Assembly: GCF_008368715.1 (NCBI RefSeq)
Contig: NZ_SMRS01000003.1
Coordinates: 124,001 to 188,000 of the forward strand
Reading direction: 5' to 3'
Length of the DNA: 64,000 bases
Source of the DNA: Nitrincola tapanii
GTDB lineage: Bacteria > Pseudomonadota > Gammaproteobacteria > Pseudomonadales > Balneatricaceae
In this document: piece by piece, positions 43,502 through 53,330 of the stretch
How positions within the stretch are numbered: the stretch's first letter is position 1
How the letters are laid out: the number at the start of each line of letters is the position of its first letter
Notes under the pieces: generated by a model
What the model was told of the DNA's origin: nothing
Databases searched by the model: none
What the model saw: only the letters and a program-made list of their open reading frames with translations
Position numbers and translations under genes: made by a program

Positions 43502-44419
43502 ATGTCGCATATCAATTGGTTTCCCGGCCACATGCACAAAGCGCGCAAAGAGATGGCCGAGGTGATGGATGAAATCGATCTAGTGATCGAAGTCTTAGAT
43601 GCACGCTTACCTCGCTCCAGTGAAAATCCGCTGATCAGTCGTTTACGCCAGGCTAAACCCGTGCTTAAGCTCCTGAATAAGCAGGACTTAGCAGATCCGC
43701 AGGTCACTCAAGACTGGCTGGATTATTTCAATCAGCAGGAAGGCGTGAAAGCGATTGCATTGGATCAATCGATGCAGGGATTGATCAAACGTTTACCTGA
43801 AATATGCAAAAGCTTGGCACCGACTCGAGCACGTGCTGAGCGTCCGGTGCGTGCCATGATTATGGGCATTCCTAACGTTGGTAAATCGACTTTGTTAAAC
43901 GCCTTGCTCGGCAAAAAGCTGGCTAAGGTGGGCAATGAACCTGCGGTGACCCGCCAACAGAAGCGTTATACCGTGCAAAAAGGCTTGGCGCTTTCCGATA
44001 CGCCGGGAATTCTTTGGCCGAAAATCGAGGATCAGGAATCTGCGTATCGCTTGGCGGTGAGTGGTGCAATTAAAGATACGGCGATTGAGCATGAGCTGGT
44101 GGCGGCTTTTGCAGCCAGCTTTATGCTTTCGCACTATCCCGAGCGCTTAAAAGAACGTTTTCGTCTGGAGCAATTACCCGAGTTGGCGGATCACCTCTTA
44201 GACGAAATCGGTCGTAAACGCGGATGTTTACGTCCAGGGGGCGTCGTGGATCGCCATAAAGCCTCCGAGATTTTAATTCACGAAATGCGTGCCGGTAAGC
44301 TGGGTTTAATTAGTTTTGAAACCGTGGCCGAGTGGCAGGCAAAAGAAGAGGCGGCTCGTTTGGCCGCATTAGAAGCTGAACAGGCGCAAGCCGGAGAGAA
44401 CACAGATGACACGCATTAA
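43502..44419 (+). CDS. ylqF: Ribosome biogenesis GTPase YlqF/RbgA
   Basis: A 305-aa circularly permuted GTPase. The G-motifs come in the order G4 (LLNKQDLAD), G1 (GIPNVGKSTLL), G3 (LSDTPGILWPK), which defines the YlqF/YawG class. The N-terminal NWFPGHMHKARKEM is the family hallmark. It helps late large-subunit assembly. A TATAAT at 43436-43441 may be its -10 element. The C-terminus is Ala/Glu-rich and overlaps the following small gene by 14 bp, so the two are co-expressed. Confidence 0.93.
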   Translation: MSHINWFPGHMHKARKEMAEVMDEIDLVIEVLDARLPRSSENPLISRLRQAKPVLKLLNKQDLADPQVTQDWLDYFNQQEGVKAIALDQSMQGLIKRLPEICKSLAPTRARAERPVRAMIMGIPNVGKSTLLNALLGKKLAKVGNEPAVTRQQKRYTVQKGLALSDTPGILWPKIEDQESAYRLAVSGAIKDTAIEHELVAAFAASFMLSHYPERLKERFRLEQLPELADHLLDEIGRKRGCLRPGGVVDRHKASEILIHEMRAGKLGLISFETVAEWQAKEEAARLAALEAEQAQAGENTDDTH

Positions 44420-44717
44420 AAAACAGCGTCGTGCGGCCAACCTCATTGTCTTGGATAAAACGCCCAAGAAAAAAGAGAAGTTGGCTGATCCCGAAAGTTA
44501 TGAAAGCCGCAAGCAAGCGGCGTTAAAAAAGCGCAAAAAGCATCTTTCCGTGTACGAAAAAACACGTTTAGCGCAAGAACAGCAGCGCCGTAATGATGAA
44601 GCGGGGCGTCGTGGTGCAGCGAATCTTGGGCCACTAGCCGAGAAGATTCGAGCGCGCAATGCTGAGCAGGAAAAGATAAAACAGCAGCAGGAAGCCGAGG
44701 ATAACAGCGCGGATTAA
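44406..44717 (+). CDS. Small, highly charged basic protein, function unknown
   Basis: A 103-aa protein with very many Lys, Arg, Glu and Gln residues and no hydrophobic segment. It begins TRIKKQRRAANLIVLDKTPKKK and ends in an acidic tail. The middle (KHLSVYEKTRLAQEQQRRNDEAGRRGAANLGP) may be helical. It starts 14 bp inside ylqF, so translation is coupled to a ribosome-assembly GTPase; an RNA- or ribosome-associated role fits but is inference. I compared it mentally with YihI and found no real match. I do not recognise the family. Confidence 0.65.
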   Translation: MTRIKKQRRAANLIVLDKTPKKKEKLADPESYESRKQAALKKRKKHLSVYEKTRLAQEQQRRNDEAGRRGAANLGPLAEKIRARNAEQEKIKQQQEAEDNSAD

Positions 44718-44755
44718 CAGAGGGCTTTCCGTTCGGCGGATCTAAGAAAAGTCGT

Positions 44756-44864
44756 AAAAAAGGCCGGCAACCTCAGCAAATAGCCTCTTGGTGACCGGCC
44801 TCTGACCTGACCGCCAAGCCCGATGGGCTGGGGTTTTACGGTCTGAGATCACACTGATCTCTGT
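44756..44864 (-). ncRNA. Candidate small RNA or structured 3' UTR of ovoA
   Basis: Read on the minus strand, a -10-like TATACT (44870-44875) is followed by three stem-loops and a terminator. Stem 1 is GAGATCA-GTG-TGATCTC (44845-44861). Stem 2 is GACCG/CGGTC enclosing AGCCC-ATC-GGGCT (44809-44843). The last is GGCCGG/CCGGCC (44762-44800) with extra inner pairs and six T residues. A -35 near TTGCAT would be only 15 bp from the -10, which is weak. The structure starts ~35 nt after the ovoA stop, so it may instead be the ovoA 3' UTR or a small RNA released from it. I match it to no known RNA family. Confidence 0.5.
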
Positions 44865-44897
44865 TATTCAGTATAGCGCATCCTGCACGAATGCAAG

Positions 44898-47012
44898 TTA
44901 GCGTTTTCTCCAGAGTGTCATTTCAGCGACAGTGTGCTGATATTTGCGTGAGGTCTCACGTAAGACAAAAGGCAGATCCACGGGGGCCCCTAAGAGTTCA
45001 AAGCGATCGGCTAATATGCGCTTGAGTCCCTCTAGGGTCGTAAGGTTTTCCCCATTTTCCTTGTAACCACCGATCCATTGCGATTTCTCGGTGAACTCTT
45101 CTAGCCAAGTGTAGGGTGAGGTGAGAACAAGATAACCGCCCGAATTTAAGCGCTGGTCCAGGTCGAGCAAAAACTTCGCAGGCTCATAGAGGCGATCGAG
45201 TAGATTGCCCGCAAAAATCAGATCATAACCTTGGTACAGGGCTTTTAGGTTGCAAGCATCGCCTTGACTGAAGGAGACCTTGTCAGTCAGATGCTCTAAG
45301 CCTAGAGTTTCAAGGCGCACAGTTTTTAATTCACTGAGTTCACCTTCTGTTTTAATAAGATACCTGAGCTGGCCATGTTCACCTAGATTGAGCGCATTGC
45401 GAATAAAGCGCGCTGAGAAATCTACGGCATCCACATGCTTCGCGTAACGAGCCAACTCAAAGCTACTGCGACCCACGGCGCAGCCCAAATCCAGTACTCG
45501 TTCTAAGCTTGGATAGTTCAGCTTTTGCATCAAGGTCTCGATGCAGGCTTTTGGATAGTTCGCGACCCCGAAGTATTCATCACCATAATGAAACTCCAGA
45601 TACATGGAGATCTGCTCATCGGTTTCATAGGTGTTAAATTCGGTTTTGATCTCTGTCTGCGATTCGACATAACGAAACCCCGCATGCTGAAAGAAATGGC
45701 GGCGAAACGCATAACGACTCGCTCGAATGGCTTCATTCCCCATTGAGATCCAGCTGCCTCCTTTAATCAGATTATGCTTGCCATCAAAGGTCGGCACAGA
45801 AAAATCATCATAGACCGGGTGTACCTGAAAACCTTCAAAACCATCAATCGGAGTCTCTGTCCATTGCCAAACGTTCCCGACCACATCATACCAATCCCCT
45901 TGGCGGAAGTGATCGACGGGCGCGGCCGAGGCATAGTGTTCCAGTTGGATATTACCCGGTGCCTGGTCCCAGTCTGGAGCATCTTGTGGGATAGAAAGGT
46001 CATACAAACGATACCATTCGGCCTCCGTAGGTAAACGAATGGGCTTACCTGTACGCGCGGCAAGCCAGTTACAAAAAGCCTTGGCTTCTAAGTAATTGAC
46101 ATCCACGGGCCAGCTCCAGGGCATGGCAATCTCATGCAACATGGCACGATATCGATAGGTGCCATCGGCTTGTGGAATCCAAAAAATGGGATGTTTAGCT
46201 TGACGATACTGCACCCAGCGCCAGCCTTCATCGCTCCACCAGTTTTCGACTTGATAGCCGCCGTCCTCAACAAACGCTAAAAACTCAGCATTACTGACTA
46301 AGAACTCACTCGCTTTGAAGGCTGGAAGCTCCGTTTCCAGGTGACCATACTCGTTATCCCAGCCATAGGTGCGACTCAGACTCTTGTCTTTACCCTGAAT
46401 CACTTTTCCCGCCGATACGGGTATTAGGCGATTGCTCGGTGCAGGAGTGGACTGATCGGGGCATAAAGGCCAATCAGTACTAGGATTGACTTGATCAATT
46501 GGTAGCTGTCGGATTAATACGGAAGAGGTCTCTAGATGAATGCGCTCATGCTCAATGCCCATTAACAGAATCCAGAAGGGATCTTCCCATTGAATTGGCA
46601 GCGTCAGGGGGAGGCGGTCGATAAGGTCGTTGACCAGTTGGTGTACCTGTGCACGATAAGCCCTGACTGAAGAGACGCTAGGCCAGTCATAATGCGCTTC
46701 ATTAAGATCATCCCAAGACATCTCATCGACCCCAATGGCCATCATGGCTTCCATCTTAGGATCCAGTCTTTCTGTGATCAGTTGGCTGACAATCAATTTA
46801 TTAACAAAAAATGTCGCGGTATGGCCAAAATAAAAAATCAGAGGGTGGCGCAGGGGTTCGGGACGTAAATAAAACGTAGCATCTTCTTTTAAGCAAGCGA
46901 AGAGACGTTCATAGAGTGCAAAGGTGTCATTGAAATAGCGGCGAATCTCTTCACGTTTAGCATCAATATTTCCTGTATTGATCACAGGGGTGCGTGAGAC
47001 AGTCGTTAGCAT
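44898..47012 (-). CDS. ovoA: 5-histidylcysteine sulfoxide synthase / mercaptohistidine methyltransferase OvoA
   Basis: A 704-aa bifunctional enzyme of ovothiol synthesis. It joins Cys to His oxidatively, then methylates the imidazole. The N-terminal DinB-like domain carries the iron ligands H64 (YFGHTATFF), H155 and H159 (EHERIHLE). A formylglycine-generating-enzyme-like domain follows (~190-450; LPTEAEWYRLYD, VGNVWQWTETP, RYAFRRHFFQHAGFRYV). The C-terminal ~245 residues are a SAM methyltransferase with VLDLGCAVGRSSFELAR. The full three-domain form is complete. It is monocistronic as far as can be seen; the PLP sulfoxide lyase of the pathway is not next to it. Confidence 0.95.
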   Translation of the reverse strand: MLTTVSRTPVINTGNIDAKREEIRRYFNDTFALYERLFACLKEDATFYLRPEPLRHPLIFYFGHTATFFVNKLIVSQLITERLDPKMEAMMAIGVDEMSWDDLNEAHYDWPSVSSVRAYRAQVHQLVNDLIDRLPLTLPIQWEDPFWILLMGIEHERIHLETSSVLIRQLPIDQVNPSTDWPLCPDQSTPAPSNRLIPVSAGKVIQGKDKSLSRTYGWDNEYGHLETELPAFKASEFLVSNAEFLAFVEDGGYQVENWWSDEGWRWVQYRQAKHPIFWIPQADGTYRYRAMLHEIAMPWSWPVDVNYLEAKAFCNWLAARTGKPIRLPTEAEWYRLYDLSIPQDAPDWDQAPGNIQLEHYASAAPVDHFRQGDWYDVVGNVWQWTETPIDGFEGFQVHPVYDDFSVPTFDGKHNLIKGGSWISMGNEAIRASRYAFRRHFFQHAGFRYVESQTEIKTEFNTYETDEQISMYLEFHYGDEYFGVANYPKACIETLMQKLNYPSLERVLDLGCAVGRSSFELARYAKHVDAVDFSARFIRNALNLGEHGQLRYLIKTEGELSELKTVRLETLGLEHLTDKVSFSQGDACNLKALYQGYDLIFAGNLLDRLYEPAKFLLDLDQRLNSGGYLVLTSPYTWLEEFTEKSQWIGGYKENGENLTTLEGLKRILADRFELLGAPVDLPFVLRETSRKYQHTVAEMTLWRKR

Positions 47013-47120
47013 GCGTCCAAGTCCTTAGGCGGGATAGGTATTTTACAGTTTAGGCTCCTACGAAGTGTTGCATAAAACAGATTGAAATAAATCTAATATA
47101 GGTGCTTTAAAAAGGACACA

Positions 47121-47156
47121 AAAAAACCGGGAAGGCGTGAGCCAACCCGGTTTTTT
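47121..47156 (-). terminator. Terminator of aceA
   Basis: AAAAAACCGGG and CCCGGTTTTTT form an 11-bp inverted repeat 16 bp after the aceA stop on the minus strand. It is symmetrical and may work in both directions. Confidence 0.9.
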
Positions 47157-47171
47157 GACTTGAACGAGTGA

Positions 47172-48767
47172 TTAGAACTGGTTCATGGTGTTGTCTTTAC
47201 CAGACGCTTTCAGCGCAGCATCACCAGAGAAGTATTCTTTGTGATCGTCGCCCATGTCAGAACCCGCCATGTTCTGGTGCTTAACGCATGCGATACCCTG
47301 ACGGATCTCTTTGCGCTGAACACCTTCTACGTAGCCGAGCATACCTGCAGCACCGAAGTACTCTTTAGCCAGGTTGTCAGTAGACAGCGCAGCTGTGTGG
47401 TAAGTTGGCAGAGTGATCAGGTGGTGGAAGATACCTGCTTCACGTGCTGCATCAGCCTGGAAGGTACGGATGCGGTTGTCAGCTTCGATGGCCAGCTCAG
47501 AGTTGTCGTAATCAACTGACATCAGGTTAGCACGATCGTAAGCAGAAACATCCTTACCGGCTTCAACCATCGCATCAAATACCTGCTGACGGAAGTTCAG
47601 TGTCCAGTTGAAAGATGGGCTGTTGTTGTAAACCAGCTTAGCATTTGGCACCACTTCGCGGATGCGGTTAACCATCGCAGCAATCTGGCCAACGTGTGGT
47701 TTTTCAGTTTCGATCCACAGCAGGTCAGCACCGTTCTGCAAAGAGGTGATGCAGTCCAGAACAACACGATCTTCGCCAGAACCTTTCTTGAACTGGAACA
47801 GGCCAGAAGCTAAACGCTTAGGCTTGAGCAGCTTGCCGTTTGCTTTAACTACAACGTCACCGTTCGCGATGTCTTCAGCGCTGTCGATGTAATCACCGTC
47901 CAGGAAGCTGTTGTACAGGTCGCCCAGGTCACCAGGTTCGTTGGTCACTGCGATCTGCTTGGTCAGGCCGGCACCCAGGGAGTCTGTACGTGCAACGATG
48001 ATACCGTTGTCGACACCCAGTTCTAGGAAGGCGTAGCGTACCGCGCGGATTTTCGCCAAGAAGTCAGCGTGCGGAACAGTTACTTTACCATCCTGGTGAC
48101 CGCACTGCTTCTCGTCAGATACCTGGTTTTCGATCTGAATCGCACAGGCACCGGCTTCGATCATCTTCTTAGCCAGCAGGTAAGTGGCTTCTTCGTTACC
48201 GAAACCAGCATCGATATCAGCAATGATGGGCACAACGTGAGTTTCGAAGTTGTCGATTTTAGCCTGAACTTCAGCTTCAGCCGCCTTGTCACCTGCAGCG
48301 CGTGCTGCGTCCAGCTGACGGAACAGACCGCCCAGCTCACGCGCATCGGCCTGACGCAAGAAGGTGTAGAGTTCTTCGATCAGAGCTGGAACCGAGGTTT
48401 TCTCATGCATTGATTGGTCAGGCAGTGGGCCGAACTCAGAACGCAGAGCCGCAATCATCCAGCCTGACAGGTAGAGGTAACGCTTTTTAGTCGTACCGAA
48501 ATGTTTTTTGATCGCGATCAGCTTCTGCTGACCGATGAAACCGTGCCAGCAACCCAGAGACTGAGTGTACTGAGCGCTGTCAGCATCATATTCAGCCATG
48601 TCACGACGCATGATGTCGGCCGTGTATTTGGCGATATCCAGGCCGGTTTTGAAACGGTTCTGGGCGCGCATGCGGGCAGCATATTCAGGATTGATGCCTT
48701 CAAATGCAGGGCCAAACTCTTTAGCCAGGTTTGCAACAGCTTCAATGTCTTTGTTCAGCGTTGACAT
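47172..48767 (-). CDS. aceA: Isocitrate lyase (long form)
   Basis: A 531-aa glyoxylate-shunt enzyme cleaving isocitrate to succinate and glyoxylate. The catalytic loop is EKQCGHQ (C222, H224), with metal-contacting IIADIDAGFGNEEAT at 181-195. The length and sequence fit the long isocitrate lyase subgroup found in Pseudomonas rather than the ~430-aa E. coli type. The start MSTLNKDIEAVANLAKEFG has GAAGG upstream (minus strand). It has its own terminator, and two operator-like palindromes lie ~160-205 bp upstream. Malate synthase is not in the window. Confidence 0.96.
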   Translation of the reverse strand: MSTLNKDIEAVANLAKEFGPAFEGINPEYAARMRAQNRFKTGLDIAKYTADIMRRDMAEYDADSAQYTQSLGCWHGFIGQQKLIAIKKHFGTTKKRYLYLSGWMIAALRSEFGPLPDQSMHEKTSVPALIEELYTFLRQADARELGGLFRQLDAARAAGDKAAEAEVQAKIDNFETHVVPIIADIDAGFGNEEATYLLAKKMIEAGACAIQIENQVSDEKQCGHQDGKVTVPHADFLAKIRAVRYAFLELGVDNGIIVARTDSLGAGLTKQIAVTNEPGDLGDLYNSFLDGDYIDSAEDIANGDVVVKANGKLLKPKRLASGLFQFKKGSGEDRVVLDCITSLQNGADLLWIETEKPHVGQIAAMVNRIREVVPNAKLVYNNSPSFNWTLNFRQQVFDAMVEAGKDVSAYDRANLMSVDYDNSELAIEADNRIRTFQADAAREAGIFHHLITLPTYHTAALSTDNLAKEYFGAAGMLGYVEGVQRKEIRQGIACVKHQNMAGSDMGDDHKEYFSGDAALKASGKDNTMNQF

Positions 48768-49226
48768 GGTATTTCCTTCTCACATTTAAGGGTTGAGGAA
48801 CGGTAAAACAAAAGCTCTCAGCAATCTTTCAGGTTTTTGGATCACTCTGGAGATCGCTTGGTGAGGAGGATGATGCGGTCAATGGCTGAGGGTGTCAAAG
48901 GGATTTTGTGCAGAGCAACAGAAGTGTAGTGAGACTACAGCTTTTTCAGGGCTGAAAATGTAAAAATACTACACTTACGAAACGGAATGTTTTGCTAATT
49001 TTAATTTAAAAATCAATAAGATAATTATTTGTTATGGATCGAAATGAGACTTTGGTTGTGTTGTCTTAAAGTCGGATTTTACGGTTTTTTAAGGAATATA
49101 AAATAATTTTTTTATAGCTAATAAATCTATCAGAATATGACTACAAATTTGTGGTGAATTTCACGAACTGACTGATTTTTAATAGATTTTATACCAAAGT
49201 TGTGCATCTTTAGTCGAATCTGCACC
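48768..49226. other. Gene-free region upstream of aceA
   Basis: No coding sequence is supported between the aceA start and the roxA terminator. The stretch is AT-rich beyond 48.95 kb. Apart from the paired TGTA-type palindromes at 48925-48973, listed separately, I see nothing definite. The aceA promoter must lie here. Confidence 0.6.
48925..48973. promoter_or_regulatory. Paired RpiR-family-like operators upstream of aceA
   Basis: TGTAGT-GAG-ACTACA (48925-48939) is a perfect palindrome. TGTAAA-AAT-ACTACA (48959-48973) is a second, imperfect copy 34 bp away. The TGTAnT-N3-AnTACA layout fits HexR/RccR-type regulators; RccR controls glyoxylate-shunt genes in pseudomonads, from memory. Confidence 0.6.
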
Positions 49227-49245
49227 AAAAAGCCGCATAAGCGGC
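49227..49245 (-). terminator. Terminator of the rluE...roxA gene group
   Basis: On the minus strand, GCCGC-TTAT-GCGGC is followed by five T residues, 38 bp after the roxA stop. Confidence 0.85.
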
Positions 49246-49283
49246 CCTTGGATTGAATGTTGCGGTGCAAAATAAAGAATATT

Positions 49284-50453
49284 TTAGTCTTCTAAGGCAT
49301 ACACCACGCCTTGGTTGATCAGGGTGCTTAGAAGTTCTAAACCTGTATCGGTCAGAGCGCCTGGGGTTTCAGCATCAAGCGCTGTATAACGACACAGGTG
49401 TTGAACCAGGGTGTGGAGTTCAGGGCCCGTCAGGTGTGATTCACCTTCACAACAGAAGAGCCACTGTGCATTGTCCTGGCAGATGTAGGCAAAACGGCTG
49501 CGTTCAGAAGATTGGAGTCGGCCACCCTCTTGTAAAAAGGCGCGTAACTCCTCAACACTGCTTTCTTCTCCTTCGAGAGGGGCCGGTTCATATTTGGCTT
49601 CAGTAATCCACTGACCAAACCAGCGCTCAAGTGCGCGGCGATCCTTGAGGCAATCGAGAAGGAGTTGTTGGATTTTGTCCAAAGCCGCAGCTTGAATCTC
49701 ACCAGGGTGAGTTTGCGTGCTGAGGTCTGGATCGCTGTAGCGCAGATCATGGCCGAGATGCTCACCGATATAATCACTGAAACTGCGCAGCATTTCTTGA
49801 TGTGAAGGGGCGCGGAAACCGATGGAGCAAGTCATGCAGTCATCACTTAGAGAAATGCCGTTATGACTCACACCGGGTGGAAGATAAAGTAGATCACCGG
49901 GCTCAAGAACGTAGGTTTCCTCGGGATGCCATTCTGGCAGAATCATCACGGGCGCATCTTGGCGGCGCGGTGAGTGTTCATTACACAGGGGGCCGATTTC
50001 CCATTGCCGCTGGCCGCTGACCTGCAGTAAAAACACATCATAGTTATCATAATGTGGTCCAACGCCGCCACCGGTCACGGCAAAGCTGATCATCAGGTCA
50101 TCTAGGCGCCAGTTGGGTATGAAGTCAAACTGACGCAAAAGGGCGTGGGCTTCTGGGCTCTGTTGATCAACGGCTTGCACCAGAAGTGTCCAGTCACGGC
50201 TGGGCAGTTCAGAAAAGCGTGATTCGGGAAAAGGGCCGTGTTCCATCTTCCAGAGATCTTGATCGCGTTGCCATTGGATAAGGCGAGATTCGACACCCTC
50301 TTCGCAGGCTAAACCGGCCAGCTCATCTGCTTCAATCGGAGGTTGAATGCCAGGAATCGCCTGGCGAATTAACAGGGGTCGTTTCTGCCAATAGTCAGAC
50401 AGAAAAGTCTCTAGAGGCATATCCCCTAAGGGCAAGGAGTGGGGTGCTGACAT
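49284..50453 (-). CDS. roxA: Ribosomal protein L16 arginine hydroxylase (YcfD/RoxA-type cupin)
   Basis: A 389-aa JmjC-type 2-oxoglutarate/Fe(II) oxygenase that hydroxylates an arginine of ribosomal protein L16. The iron triad is H134 and D136 (VGPHYDNYDVFLLQ) with H197 (PPGVSHNGI). The region GQRQWEIGP and the C-terminal winged-helix part are typical of the family. The length is normal. It is the last gene of a minus-strand series beginning at rluE and lies 12 bp after trmJ. Confidence 0.93.
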   Translation of the reverse strand: MSAPHSLPLGDMPLETFLSDYWQKRPLLIRQAIPGIQPPIEADELAGLACEEGVESRLIQWQRDQDLWKMEHGPFPESRFSELPSRDWTLLVQAVDQQSPEAHALLRQFDFIPNWRLDDLMISFAVTGGGVGPHYDNYDVFLLQVSGQRQWEIGPLCNEHSPRRQDAPVMILPEWHPEETYVLEPGDLLYLPPGVSHNGISLSDDCMTCSIGFRAPSHQEMLRSFSDYIGEHLGHDLRYSDPDLSTQTHPGEIQAAALDKIQQLLLDCLKDRRALERWFGQWITEAKYEPAPLEGEESSVEELRAFLQEGGRLQSSERSRFAYICQDNAQWLFCCEGESHLTGPELHTLVQHLCRYTALDAETPGALTDTGLELLSTLINQGVVYALED

Positions 50454-50465
50454 AAAAGTGGAGTC

Positions 50466-51206
50466 TCACTGAGGTGGGTGTTCACGATCAAGCGTTTCTT
50501 CGACGGCGTTGAGAATGCCGCGTAAGATGCCGAGCTCCGTTTTTTCCGGTCGTGAACGATTAAAGTAACGTTGCAGTTTGTCGAGTACACGACCTTCATG
50601 CTGTGGAATAATAAAAGAGGTTCTGCGTAATACCCGCTCAAGATGTTCGTAAAACAGAGCCATTTCGGCATGGCGAGCATAGGGAGCGTCTTCTTGTGTA
50701 GAAAAGGAGGGCTGTTGTGCCGCCTGTGCCGCTTTCCAAATTTCGTAGCAGACCAGCTGTACTGCTTGCGCGATATTCAGTACAGGGTAAATGGGATTGG
50801 CATCGATAAAGAGATGGCGATTGCAGGTCAGCATTTCGGCATTATTCAAGCCCATGGTTTCACGCCCGAACACAAAAGCGATTTCGCCACTGACCGCTTC
50901 CTGGATCACCTGTTTGGCGGCTGTTTCTGCGTCCATGAGCGGGAGATTAAAGGTGCGTTCACGTGCACTGGTGCCAATGACCAGTTGGCAGTCGGCAATA
51001 GCTTCTTGCAGACTGTCCACACAACGTGCCTGATCTAATAGATCCTTGGCGCCGGCGGCACGTGAAGTGGCTTCATCATCCGGAAAAGCACGAGGCGAAA
51101 CCAGCCAGAGCTGGTTTAACCCCATGTTTTTCATGGCACGCGCAACAGCACCGATGTTTCCTGGGTGGAAGGTTTCCACCAGAACGATACGGATGTTACT
51201 GAGCAT
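50466..51206 (-). CDS. trmJ: tRNA (cytidine/uridine-2'-O-)methyltransferase TrmJ
   Basis: A 246-aa SpoU-class (SPOUT knot) methyltransferase acting on tRNA position 32. The three motifs are clear: VETFHPGNIGAVARAMKNMG, then FVFGRETMGLNNAEM, then IYPVLNIAQAVQLVCYEIW with the knot-forming Asn. The C-terminal extension fits TrmJ. It lies 6 bp after purB and 12 bp before roxA on the minus strand. Another SpoU family member is an unlikely alternative. Confidence 0.88.
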   Translation of the reverse strand: MLSNIRIVLVETFHPGNIGAVARAMKNMGLNQLWLVSPRAFPDDEATSRAAGAKDLLDQARCVDSLQEAIADCQLVIGTSARERTFNLPLMDAETAAKQVIQEAVSGEIAFVFGRETMGLNNAEMLTCNRHLFIDANPIYPVLNIAQAVQLVCYEIWKAAQAAQQPSFSTQEDAPYARHAEMALFYEHLERVLRRTSFIIPQHEGRVLDKLQRYFNRSRPEKTELGILRGILNAVEETLDREHPPQ

Positions 51207-51212
51207 AGCGGT

Positions 51213-52640
<1,428 letters not shown>

Positions 52641-53312
52641 TCAGCCTTTGCCGAGAATACGACGCAAAGAGGGCCGTACCCGAGATTTAAAGAAAAATAG
52701 ATGCCAGCGCTTACCCCCCACTTGTCGCCAGAGTATCGCTGCACGGACAGCCGCCAAGAGTAGGGCGCGAATTTTAGCGGCATTGTCAGGATTTTGCAGG
52801 TGACGTGGATCGCCGCCCACCTGAATACGGAAACTAAACGTGCTCAGAGTATCCTGATACAGCTGTGCGATCCCTGCAACCACATTGGGATGGGTGTAGG
52901 CGCTTGGATTGATCGAATTAGTCTGTGACTCTTGTGAAAAGTAGTGCGCCTTCTGCTCCAGAGCTTGCAGTCGTTCAGCCAGGATCTGCAACATGTCGGG
53001 GCGTGCGCTGAGTTTGCGTTCTAAATAGATAGCGCTGAGCGCATAACGCATAATGTCGGGATTATTATCCGAACGTTTTTTCTCAACCAGGTCTTGTAAC
53101 TGGCGTAAGCCGAGGCTGAGGTTAATGGGGAGATCCTTCACGCCGCCAAAAACATCTTCCGTCATATCCGGTTGCAGCATAAAAAGGCTGGCGATGCTGC
53201 TCTCGAAGTTATTTTGCGGCACCATACCGCGACGAGCGATCTGCTCTACCAGTGCGGCCGCTTGGAAGAGACCCGCCAGGGCGATGACTTGTTCATCATG
53301 AATACGAGACAT
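52641..53312 (-). CDS. hflD: High frequency lysogenization protein HflD homologue
   Basis: A 223-aa, mostly helical protein of the HflD family. In E. coli it is membrane-associated and interacts with phage lambda CII; its normal cellular role is unclear. Conserved stretches include ALAGLFQAAALVEQIARRG, LGLRQLQDL, RYALSAIYLERKL and VRAAILWRQVGGKRW. It lies between mnmA (18 bp upstream) and purB, the arrangement common in gammaproteobacteria. Confidence 0.9.
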   Translation of the reverse strand: MSRIHDEQVIALAGLFQAAALVEQIARRGMVPQNNFESSIASLFMLQPDMTEDVFGGVKDLPINLSLGLRQLQDLVEKKRSDNNPDIMRYALSAIYLERKLSARPDMLQILAERLQALEQKAHYFSQESQTNSINPSAYTHPNVVAGIAQLYQDTLSTFSFRIQVGGDPRHLQNPDNAAKIRALLLAAVRAAILWRQVGGKRWHLFFFKSRVRPSLRRILGKG

Positions 53313-53330
53313 AAGAGTTCACTTCTGCAA

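Noticed and set aside
44756-44864. Possible 4.5S signal recognition particle RNA, because of a GGTCAGGTC stretch
   Set aside because: The essential GGAAGCAGCC tetraloop region and the long central helix of 4.5S RNA are missing.
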